Positions 52,536-60,700 of a stretch of DNA of 64,000 nt are shown piece after piece (position 1 is the first letter of the stretch; every line of letters starts with the position of its first letter). Source of the DNA: Methylobacterium sp. R2-1 (GTDB lineage Bacteria > Pseudomonadota > Alphaproteobacteria > Rhizobiales > Beijerinckiaceae); NCBI RefSeq assembly GCF_014191355.1, contig NZ_JACHWM010000019.1, forward strand, positions 62,001 to 126,000. The letters run 5' to 3'. The notes under the pieces are model-generated. The model made no database searches. It was not told the DNA's origin and was given only the letters and a program-made list of their open reading frames with translations. Both the position numbers and the translations under genes were made by a program.

Positions 52536-52924
52536 ACAATCCTATCTAAGTTATTGCAAAATTTGTGTTTTCCTCTATGAGCGCCTTGAGCAGCCCTCAT
52601 AAAACCCCACATTTTCAATAGGTTTGTACCGGCTGCAATTGCATGACATCGGAGCATCACCCACGCTGACACTAAGAGTGCCTCACAAAACTCCCGGTCA
52701 CGGACCGCTCCCGCTCTGGCAACGATAGCGCGGCGGGACTTTTGTGAGAGACACTAAGCGATTCGGGCAATCCGTCACTCTGATTGAGTGTGGAGCATAA
52801 CCACACCATTTCCTGATCCTCGTCGTAAGCGCGCATTAACGCTACGCGCGCATTGTCGGGAGCCGGATCAATCGGCCGTTCGGATCAACATGGTCCGCCG
52901 CGTGCGACGAGAGATAACGGATCC
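52536..52924. other. AT-richer spacer at the start of the island
   Basis: About 390 bases after tRNA-Ser without a protein gene. It holds the inverted-repeat element described at 52676-52755. Composition falls sharply from the GC-rich chromosome after the tRNA. Confidence 0.5.
52676..52755. mobile_element. Short inverted-repeat element (possible MITE or IS remnant)
   Basis: Near-matching ends face each other: AGTGCCTCACAAAACTCCCG on the left and CGGGACTTTTGTGAGAGACACT on the right (on the right the reverse complement reads AGTGTCTCTCACAAAAGTCCCG). ACACTAAG occurs at both edges as a possible target duplication. There is no coding capacity; the interior is about 40 bases. Confidence 0.45.
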
Positions 52925-53371
52925 ATGAATCGCATGCTGGAACTGCTACGCTGGAAGATCCAGGCAATTTTTGCTTGGACGCCAACGCGTACTGTGGCTG
53001 TGCCCCTAATCATGGGGGCTTACGCCCTAGCGGGCTGGGGAGCCTACGCGAGCAAAGCTTCAGCCAACCGCGATCTCACGATTCAGGCCAGCATCCTGCA
53101 AGCGGATCGAGACGGCCTCATTGAACGTCAAAAACGGCTGGAACAGGCGAACATTGAACTGCTTCGTGAGTGGCAAGGGAAGCTCGCCTCCGCCCAAAGG
53201 GAACTCAGCCAAGCTAATGCTGCTCGCGATGCGGCTAAGCGGCAGCTTGCCAGCTCACAGCATGAGCTTATCGCTTCCAAGAAGCGCCTTGATCAGACCC
53301 AGAATCGTGTATCTGAGACAGGAAGCATCAAGCCGGTTGAGCCGTCGAAGAAGCCTGCAAGTAAGCCCTAA
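52925..53371 (+). CDS. Membrane-anchored coiled-coil protein
   Basis: A 148-residue protein. One hydrophobic segment at about residues 22-42 (TVAVPLIMGAYALAGWGAYA) is followed by a long coiled coil (about 50-125) with heptad-like runs such as RDGLIERQKRLEQANIELLR. The tail is lysine/proline-rich. No enzymatic domain was seen. It precedes the four-gene cassette by 93 bases in the same orientation and may belong to it or to the island in general. Confidence 0.65.
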   Translation: MNRMLELLRWKIQAIFAWTPTRTVAVPLIMGAYALAGWGAYASKASANRDLTIQASILQADRDGLIERQKRLEQANIELLREWQGKLASAQRELSQANAARDAAKRQLASSQHELIASKKRLDQTQNRVSETGSIKPVEPSKKPASKP

Positions 53372-53464
53372 AAGCTGCGACAGCTTGGTCTTGAGCGCCT
53401 TGAGCCTCGACACTTGCCGAGCTCTCATTAAGCCGCCCCCTACTCAAATCATTGAGCCTGTGCG

Positions 53465-54355
53465 ATGACGAAACCTACGACGTTTCTGACGGCAGCTTAC
53501 GAGATTTTGCGGCAGTTCGAACGCCCGATGACAGTCGCCGAGATTATCCATGAGGCGCGTTCACGGGGCATATTGGTGACAGACGGCAAAACTCCTGTAA
53601 AGACGCTTAACGCTCGGCTTTCAGTCGATATCCTGCGCCTAAAGGGACAAAGCCGTTTCATGCGGTCCGATGGAAGCCGTTTCGCTCTGCGCGAATGGAA
53701 TCATGGCATCCAGGAGAGGATTGTTCCTCGACGGACAGTTGCACTTACCGACGAAGAGATCTTGGCGTTTGATGCCTCATTGCTCCGCCGATTTGTACAG
53801 GAAGACGGCTTCAAGCGGGGCGATGAAACCCATCAGGAGCTTCTGGCTTCATGCTTCTCAATCAAACGGTCAGATGCAGAAGAACGATACGACATAATCC
53901 AGTTAATATCAGTCTACGTCGTGAGATGCTACCAAGATTTTCTCACTTACAAGCGGTCGCGTCGGCTGCCGGAGGGGCGACTGCATAATACTTATTCTTG
54001 TTTCTTTGGCGGACACTTAACTGCCGCGGATTTGATGCCCTTATTTAGGTTTAGCGATCCTGAGCAAGCTTTATACTTGTTGGATCGGGAACTGACTGAG
54101 GAACTCAGATTGCCCGCCAAACCAGAAGCAATGGATTTCCGTGGCTTATTGTACGATCCGCGCACCGATGTAAGTCGGCAACATATTGGCATTGTATTCT
54201 GTGTGGACGTGCCAAATCAGGATTTCACTATTGGGGAAAAAGGGTTTCTGACGGATGCTAAATTTGAGAGCATTCAACAAATGCGAAGTCGGTTAAGCCA
54301 GTTCGAAAATTGGTCTGAATATCTCATCCAGAAAGAGATCGTTGGATGGAACTGA
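53465..54355 (+). CDS. HARE-HTH and Nudix-like domain fusion
   Basis: A 296-residue fusion and first gene of the four-gene cassette. Residues 1-80 match the HARE-HTH DNA-binding domain: LTAAYEILRQFERPMTVAEI, then GKTPVKTLNARLSVDI and SRFMRSDGSRFALREW. Residues about 110-290 resemble a Nudix hydrolase of the predicted phosphoesterase group: FFGGHLTAADLMPLF at about 180, the Nudix-helix-like LLDRELTEELRL at about 207, then FRGLLYDPRTD and RQHIGIVFCVDV. The spacing between GGH and RELTEE is longer than in the classical Nudix box. It would hydrolyse a nucleoside-diphosphate derivative; the substrate is unknown. Its stop lies ten bases inside the next gene. Confidence 0.75.
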   Translation: MTKPTTFLTAAYEILRQFERPMTVAEIIHEARSRGILVTDGKTPVKTLNARLSVDILRLKGQSRFMRSDGSRFALREWNHGIQERIVPRRTVALTDEEILAFDASLLRRFVQEDGFKRGDETHQELLASCFSIKRSDAEERYDIIQLISVYVVRCYQDFLTYKRSRRLPEGRLHNTYSCFFGGHLTAADLMPLFRFSDPEQALYLLDRELTEELRLPAKPEAMDFRGLLYDPRTDVSRQHIGIVFCVDVPNQDFTIGEKGFLTDAKFESIQQMRSRLSQFENWSEYLIQKEIVGWN

Positions 54356-55224
54356 CTAGCCTCGATGGACTAACCGTTGGCGGCCTCCTCGTTAACATTG
54401 CCTCTGGTGGTATTATATACCTCGGAGCAAGATTGGCTAGTTGGCTCACAAAAAATAGAGTCGTTGGAAAAATTGCCTTCAATCTCGCTAATAAATTTGT
54501 GCCCCGCACTTGCGTGCTTTTTACAGTTTCCCTGATCTTGGGATTTATTTCAGCCAAAGCATCAGTGTTATTTAATGGAAAAAGCCTCGATCCGCTTGTA
54601 GTGGGTCCTCTGACTTTTTCGATTTCTATGATCTACATACAGTGGAGATTCGCGAGGATCGGGCTCCATGCAGCGCATCTTTCGGTTGAGCAGGGAACTG
54701 ACTATGCTGCGGCTCTCAGCCTATGCCGAGATAGCTTTTTGTTCCTCGGAACTGGTGCCTACAAGCTAACAAGCGCGCAAAATTTCGATGAGACTATTCT
54801 CAGGTGCAACCATGGAGTGACGCCAGTACGCTTTTTGCTTTCAACGCCCGACAACCGGATCATTGCAAATGCAGAACTGCAGGCGGACGTAGCGCCGGGA
54901 TCATATGGAGATAACGTCCGTAGGTCCCTAAGAAAACTTCGCAGCCTCCGACTAGAGCGAGGCGCTCGATTTGAAGTAAGGTTCTATAAGGCCGAAACAC
55001 TTCGCGATTTTCAGAATTTTCGTATGATGTTTATTGATGACGAGACGCTTTTGCTATCTTACAACGTATACGGTAGGGGCGACGGCAGACATCTCCCGCA
55101 GCAGGTGATTCTAAAGAGCAGTACATCGGCGACAGACAACTTCTATTTTGCATACCGTGGATACTTTGACCGGCTGTGGGAGTCTTCTGATCCGTGGGAT
55201 TTTAGTCGCTATGTCGAACACTGA
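54346..55224 (+). CDS. Membrane protein with PLD-like domain
   Basis: A 292-residue protein. Three hydrophobic segments at about residues 9-30, 55-75 and 85-105 anchor it; the C-terminal 170 residues are soluble. That part has a phospholipase D-like fold pattern (FLFLGTGAYKLTSAQNFDET, FEVRFYKAETLRDFQNFRMM, FIDDETLLLSYNVYG, LPQQVILKSS), but the classical HxK(x4)D motif is not evident, so catalysis is doubtful. It overlaps the first gene by 10 bases and the next by 14, so all are translated together. The AT-rich composition matches the neighbouring cassette genes. Confidence 0.6.
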   Translation: MELTSLDGLTVGGLLVNIASGGIIYLGARLASWLTKNRVVGKIAFNLANKFVPRTCVLFTVSLILGFISAKASVLFNGKSLDPLVVGPLTFSISMIYIQWRFARIGLHAAHLSVEQGTDYAAALSLCRDSFLFLGTGAYKLTSAQNFDETILRCNHGVTPVRFLLSTPDNRIIANAELQADVAPGSYGDNVRRSLRKLRSLRLERGARFEVRFYKAETLRDFQNFRMMFIDDETLLLSYNVYGRGDGRHLPQQVILKSSTSATDNFYFAYRGYFDRLWESSDPWDFSRYVEH

Positions 55225-56110
55225 AGGTGGCTGTTTCGGCAAGCTCCCGCTTTCCATGATGGAAGAACTGCAGGTAAAGTTTGGTACGGTCGAGACCTAC
55301 TGGGCGGACGCTGTATCACTGCCAGTCGTAAAAAATGGATTGGTCTCGATAGATACAGTTGCGCTTCAATCTACAGACTTGTCTGGTTCCGTCAGAATGG
55401 CCATACTGCATTCGATGAACGATATATACGCTGCAGGCGGGCGACCGTCATCATTTTCGATCTCGTTAACATTACCGCTGACTACAGACATTGAGGTTCT
55501 AGACACGCTTGGGGCGGAAATAAAGAAAATAGCAGAGCTCTCTGGCTGCCGCGTGGGCAAGCTTCACACGAGTCGGTGGGATGGTAGGGCTAGCATAACT
55601 GTCAGCGTGGTCGGCGAGCAAATCTCATCCTCTCAGATTCCTTCACGACAGGGCCGTATCTTGCTTGTTGGAGAGGTGCGAATAGCATCTTCTTCATCGC
55701 TGCAAGACTGTGGGGTTTCGCACGCGCTCAAGCTTCGGGATATGGCCATTGAGCGAATAAGTGGACCCAAGAAAGATGTTTCCGGGGACGGTCTGGCTGG
55801 GGCCTTGTATCAGCTAAGCGTGCGCCATGGGCTTACATTGCACGTCCATACAGATACATTGCATTTGAATCATCTGAATTTAAAGCAAGGCAACACTGCC
55901 GACATCAAAAATTACCTTGAGTACAGTTCGCGCATGCATGATCTGATCAAAATTGACAGGCGGTGCTGTCAGGCAGCGCTCTTTGAGCCGCAATTCTTTG
56001 GTCCTTTGATTTGTCTCGCCGAGATAGGTGAAGATCTTAATCTGCCTTATTTCTGTGAGATTGGAACCTTCTGCATCGGCGATAGCATAGTAAGGCTAGC
56101 TTCAAGATGA
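55211..56110 (+). CDS. SelD/AIR-synthase-like protein
   Basis: A 299-residue protein of the PurM/SelD/ThiL superfamily, which uses ATP to make phosphoryl or thioester intermediates. Near the N-terminus GGCFGKLPLSMMEEL keeps the Cys-x2-Lys spacing of the selenophosphate synthetase active site (here C8 and K11). The AIRS core follows: IDTVALQSTDLSGSVRMAIL then HSMNDIYAAGGRPSSFSISL, which carries the conserved ND and AxGxxP residues. It lacks the full length (about 340-350) of true SelD and no selenium genes are nearby, so the substrate is unknown. The ATG lies within the preceding gene's stop region. Confidence 0.75.
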   Translation: MSNTEGGCFGKLPLSMMEELQVKFGTVETYWADAVSLPVVKNGLVSIDTVALQSTDLSGSVRMAILHSMNDIYAAGGRPSSFSISLTLPLTTDIEVLDTLGAEIKKIAELSGCRVGKLHTSRWDGRASITVSVVGEQISSSQIPSRQGRILLVGEVRIASSSSLQDCGVSHALKLRDMAIERISGPKKDVSGDGLAGALYQLSVRHGLTLHVHTDTLHLNHLNLKQGNTADIKNYLEYSSRMHDLIKIDRRCCQAALFEPQFFGPLICLAEIGEDLNLPYFCEIGTFCIGDSIVRLASR

Positions 56111-56634
56111 TTACAGGATGTATACATGGCCGATTCCAGCCGTTTCACAATGGCCATTTCGAGTACATGAAGGAAGCTTTTCGGAGGTCCGATAATCTTA
56201 TAATCGGACTGACCCAATATGAGCCCGAAATATTTGATCCAGAGTCACCAGAACATCGTATGCGCGCTCAAGACAACCCATTTTCCTATTGGGAGCGAAG
56301 CCAGATTATAATGGCTGCTGTCGCGGATGCTGATATACCTTTAGCGAAAATCTCTATCGTACCTTTTCCAATTCATGCGCCGGAGAAAATAAAGTATTTT
56401 GTTGGAGCTGACTGCATAATGTTTACTACGATCTATGAGCGCTGGAACATCGATAAAATTCGAAGGCTAAAAAGATGCGGCTTCGAGGTTTCGGTGCTTT
56501 GGCGTAGGCGGCGGAAACAATACGAAGGAAAACTGGTAAGAAACGCAATTAGGGAGCACGATGCGTCGATTAGAGGACTTGTTCCTAGAGGCGTTTATAG
56601 CAAAATCGCCGAGGTCAGGCCAGATTTATTCTGA
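56107..56634 (+). CDS. NadM-like nucleotidylyltransferase
   Basis: A 175-residue adenylyl/cytidylyltransferase-fold protein. The ATP-binding motif GRFQPFHNGHFEYMKEAF is at residues 8-25 and strongly resembles NadM-type nicotinamide-nucleotide adenylyltransferase. DNPFSYWERSQIIMAA and the terminal KLVRNAIREHDASIRGLVPR also match NadM layout, though the ISSTxxR-type motif is altered. It overlaps the SelD-like gene by 4 bases (ATGA). It might make NAD from NMN, or transfer a nucleotide to another phosphorylated molecule. Confidence 0.8.
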   Translation: MITGCIHGRFQPFHNGHFEYMKEAFRRSDNLIIGLTQYEPEIFDPESPEHRMRAQDNPFSYWERSQIIMAAVADADIPLAKISIVPFPIHAPEKIKYFVGADCIMFTTIYERWNIDKIRRLKRCGFEVSVLWRRRRKQYEGKLVRNAIREHDASIRGLVPRGVYSKIAEVRPDLF

Positions 56635-56741
56635 ATCGATAGCTTGCGTGTCCAGCGGTAGAAACTCATCCTTAGCATCAATACCGCGTTATTTATATGC
56701 TTTCGCTGCGAAATGAGCGGAATGAAATGCCGTGAACATAC

Positions 56742-56765
56742 GGGTATACCCTCGTGTGACGTCAC
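56742..56765. promoter_or_regulatory. Two adjacent perfect palindromes
   Basis: GGGTATACCC (56742-56751) and GTGACGTCAC (56756-56765) lie 4 bases apart, about 90 bases upstream of the serine recombinase. They are candidate crossover or binding sites for it, or operator half-sites. Confidence 0.4.
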
Positions 56766-56822
56766 TCCATGATGCTAGCGGGCGTCACATCGGGGTTGAC
56801 GGGACTATTTAGCGTTACGCTA

Positions 56823-56850
56823 TTCACCTCGGGCCTAAAACCCTGAGGTG
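56823..56850. promoter_or_regulatory. Inverted repeat just before the recombinase start
   Basis: Arms TCACCTC (56823-56829) and GAGGTGA (56844-56850) are joined through GGG/CCC inner bases and an AAAA loop. The right arm overlaps the likely ribosome site of the recombinase gene, so this may be an autoregulatory operator or hairpin. Confidence 0.45.
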
Positions 56851-56857
56851 ACACCCC

Positions 56858-57403
56858 ATGGCCCGCATCGGTTACGCTCGCGTGAGCACCCTCGATCAGG
56901 ATCTCGACACCCAACTCACCCGCTTGAAGGCCGAGGGCTGCGGCATCGTTCGTGCCGAGAAGATACCCGGCGGCTCGCGAGAGGGCCGGGCCGAGCTGGC
57001 CACGGTGATGGAGTTCCTTCGCCCCGGCGACGAACTCGTCGTCACCCGCCTCGACCGACTTGGTCGTGATACACGCGACGTGCTCAACCTGATTCACGAG
57101 GCCGAGCAGCGCGGGGCATTCGTCACCGTGCTTGATCCGCATGTCTCGACACGGGGCGAGATGGGCCATGTCGTGCTGACAGTGCTCGGCATGGTTGCGC
57201 AGATGGAACGTCGCTTCATCAAGGAGCGGCAGCGCGAGGGCATCGAGCGAGCGAAGGTCGGAGGCGTGTATGTGGGTGGCAAGCGCAGGCTCGACCGCGA
57301 CCGGATTCGAGCACTTCATGCGGAGGGCAATGGCCCAGCCGCCATTGCGCGAGCGGTCGGCTGCTCGCGCATGCAGGTCTACCGGGTGCTCGAAAGTAAT
57401 TGA
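56858..57403 (+). CDS. Serine recombinase (resolvase/invertase)
   Basis: A 181-residue site-specific recombinase. The catalytic serine is in RIGYARVSTLDQDLDTQ, with the conserved arginines in VVTRLDRLGRDTRDVLN and the E-helix region MGHVVLTVLGMVAQMERRFI. The C-terminal HTH is complete (GNGPAAIARAVGCSRMQVYR). It is GC-richer than the cassette genes before it, so it probably arrived with a separate transposon or element. No matching transposase is in the window. Confidence 0.92.
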   Translation: MARIGYARVSTLDQDLDTQLTRLKAEGCGIVRAEKIPGGSREGRAELATVMEFLRPGDELVVTRLDRLGRDTRDVLNLIHEAEQRGAFVTVLDPHVSTRGEMGHVVLTVLGMVAQMERRFIKERQREGIERAKVGGVYVGGKRRLDRDRIRALHAEGNGPAAIARAVGCSRMQVYRVLESN

Positions 57404-57706
57404 AATCTGCATGTCGCGAACGGTCGGGATGGGTGAAGCCGGGACGGTCCGAGACGGCTGGAAAGCCGTAATCCAGCGGGTGGATGCCGAGTAGCCGGAT
57501 TGCACCATAAGCGGCCCTTCGCACACATCACGGTGACACCGAGCAAAGCCAGTCTACACTTTCTGATTGTTGGAAAGATTTCAGAACGATGATTGCTCAT
57601 GGCTGAATCGATAAATTCTCAAATCCGGAAAATTTATCTCGATGATGAAGCCAGTGCGCCAGCCGATCCGGCCGCCGGCGCGCTGGTATTTATAGCACGA
57701 GAATCT
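57404..57706. other. Spacer after the recombinase
   Basis: About 300 bases between the recombinase and the convergent RTX gene. A 46-codon ORF (57599-57739, plus) overlaps the RTX 3' end but has no ribosome site and is not listed as a gene. No terminator with a clear T-run was identified. Confidence 0.4.
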
Positions 57707-60700
57707 TCAATCGCTGTATATCCAAATATCTCTGTGTGATATAGCGATATTATTCTCTAAGATAGCGAATAAAACCCGAGCTGCGGATCCACCACCATCA
57801 ACATCGTAGAACAATTCCCCTGTACTGCCATTATATAGCATAATATCATCCGCATCTATTGGCGCCTTTGTTGTGTCTTTAAACATGTTTTCTGCCAGAA
57901 CCCCGTCATAGTAGTCATCGAATCCTTGAAAATCATCTATGTACAAAATGTCCAGGCCGACAGTAAAGTCCTTAATATAATCCGGTGTCCCAAAATCTTT
58001 TTTGGCGAATACAAATGTATCTGAACCGCTGCCTCCATAAATTACATCATTGCCTGCAAGGTCAGAAATCGTATCATTTCCATCTCCGCCATATACGATA
58101 TCATTACCCATTCCCCCATATATGGTGTCATTACCGCTACCGCCGATCAGCACATCATTCCCGGCTCCGCCACTGAGGACATCCTCAAAGTCGCCGCCGT
58201 CCAGTTCGTCGTTGCCATCCCAGCCGTTGATGATGTCGTTGCCTGCTCCTCCTCGAAGCAAGTTGTTGCCGGCGGCACCATCCAGTCTGTCGTTGAAGCG
58301 CGTACCGATCGCGTTCTCGATCGAGACGAGCTTGTCGCCTCGGTTTCCGAAGTTCCAAGTCTCTTGCGCGCTTAGGTCGATGTAGTAGCCGGTGCCGGCA
58401 TCCTCGTAGCTGACGGTATCACTGCCGTTGCCGCCATCCAGGATGATGCGGCTGATGTTGCCCGGGACCACACGCAGCACATCGTCGCCGTCGCGTCCAT
58501 CGAGGCGGGTTGTGCCGACTCCGGAGATGAGGGTGTCGTTGAAGCGTGAGCCGACGGCATTCTCGATCGAGGCAAGAATATCGCCGACGCTGCCGTTCCA
58601 GGTGCGTTGTGCATTGAGATCGATGGTGTAACCAGTGGCAGCATTCTCGAAGGTCGCCGTATCGGTGCCAATGCCGCCATCGAGGATATTATTACCCGAG
58701 CCGCCATCCAGGGTGTCATCCTCGTTGCCGCCGTAGAGCGTGTCGTTCCCCGCATCTCCTCTGAGGGTATCGAAACCATTGCCGCCGATCAGAAGATCGT
58801 CACCGTTGCCGCCGCTGATGACATCCTCAAAGTCGCCGCCGTCCAGTTCGTCGTTGCCATCCCAGCCGTTGATGATGTCGTTGCCTGCTCCTCCTCGAAG
58901 CAAGTTGTTGCCGGCGGCACCATCCAGTCTGTCGTTGAAGCGCGTACCGATCGCGTTCTCGATCGAGACGAGCTTGTCGCCTCGGTTTCCGAAGTTCCAA
59001 GTCTCTTGCGCGCTTAGGTCGATGTAGTAGCCGGTGCCGGCATCCTCGTAGCTGACGGTATCACTGCCGTTGCCGCCATCCAGGATGATGCGGCTGATGT
59101 TGCCCGGGACCACACGCAGCACATCGTCGCCGTCGCGTCCATCGAGGCGGGTTGTGCCGACTCCGGAGATGAGGGTGTCGTTGAAGCGTGAGCCGACGGC
59201 ATTCTCGATCGAGGCGAGGAACTCGCCACTTCTGACGCGATCGCTGGTCATCTGCGCATTGAGATCGACGGTATATGCAGTGCCGGCGTTCTCGTAGCTG
59301 ATGGTGTCGGTGCCATTGCCTCCCTGGACGCTGATGTGGTTGCTGACATTGACGAGGAAGGTGTCGTCACCGTCGCGTCCTTCCAGGCGCGTGGTCCCGT
59401 TACCCGCGGTGAAAGTGTCGTTGAAGCGCGATCCGACGGCGTTCTCGATCGAGGCCAGGAACTCACCCTGGCTGCCGTTGTAGGTGAGGCCCACATTGAG
59501 GGCGATGTTGTAGCTCGTGTTCGCCTGCTCGTAGCTGACGGTATCGATGCCGTTGCCGCCATCGAGGCTCGATCCGTTGCTGTCGATGACGAGGAAGGTG
59601 TCGTCGCCGTCGCGGCCCTGGAGCCATCCGGTCGTCCGGCCGGCGATCAGTGTGTCGCTGAAGTTGGAGCCGACAGCGTTCTCGATCGAGACGAGCCAAT
59701 CGCTTCTGCTGCCGTTGGAGGTCTGCCCTGCGTGCAGGTTGATGACGTAGCCGGCCCTCGTCGAGGTCTCGTAGCTGATGGTGTCGCTGCCGGCGCCCCC
59801 ATCGACGGTGATGTCGTTGGCCTCGGCGACGTGGAAGCCATCGTTACCGTCGCGGCCTTCCATCCGGCGCGTGGCTGCTCCGGTGATAAACGTGTCGTCG
59901 AAACGCGACCCGATGGCGTTCTCAATCGAGACCAGAGTGTCGCCGAACGTACCGTTCCACGTGCGTTGCGCCTGCAAATCGATGGTCATTTTGACTGATG
60001 TATCGGCGTAGGAGATTGTGTCGGTGCCAACACCGCCGGTCACCGTCCGTTCATCGGGACCACCGAACCAGAACGCCGAACGCCAACCCTCATTGCGGCC
60101 ATACTGGACGTAATGCCGTGCGACGGCCTCGAGATCGTTCCCGAAGGCCGCTTGCACGTCAGCATTGGCGGCTCGGTAAGAGGCTGCGTCGAAGCTGACC
60201 TGTCGCCCCTCGCCGATGCCATAATCGAAAAAGTGGCGCGTCGCAGCCCGCGTATCGGTACCGTAGGTGTTTTGGAGGTCTCCGTACGACGCAAGATAGG
60301 CCATCGGCTCGAAGCCAACGACCTTGTCGAGGCTCAACTCCCGGGCACGCTGCAGTGTGGCGACCCAGCCAGCGGAGAAGTCGCTATTTGGTGAGTCCGC
60401 AATGATACTGTTAATAACGCGGGTATTATCTAAGTATTTTACGAAATCTTCTGCGACTTGAAGGTCGAAGGAAAGCTGTACGAGTCCTGCTTGATGCGAC
60501 ATCGCGTAAGCGCGCTGTATGAAGATGTCGCCCCCTGCGATTTCGGACCGTGAAATAGCATGATTTACTGCCGCTGATATTATACCTTGCGTTTCATGGA
60601 CATTGTATGCGGCCTGGTATGTTGTACCATCGGCAAACATAATCTTCTGATTTTGACTGTTGACGTACCATCCCATCTGAAATGGGCTAAATGCATGGGA

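Noticed and set aside
56742..56765. Possible CRISPR repeats
   Set aside because: Only isolated palindromes; no regularly spaced repeats or cas genes anywhere in the window.
57599..57739. 46-codon plus-strand ORF between the recombinase and the RTX gene
   Set aside because: No ribosome site, overlaps the RTX 3' end antisense, no recognisable family.
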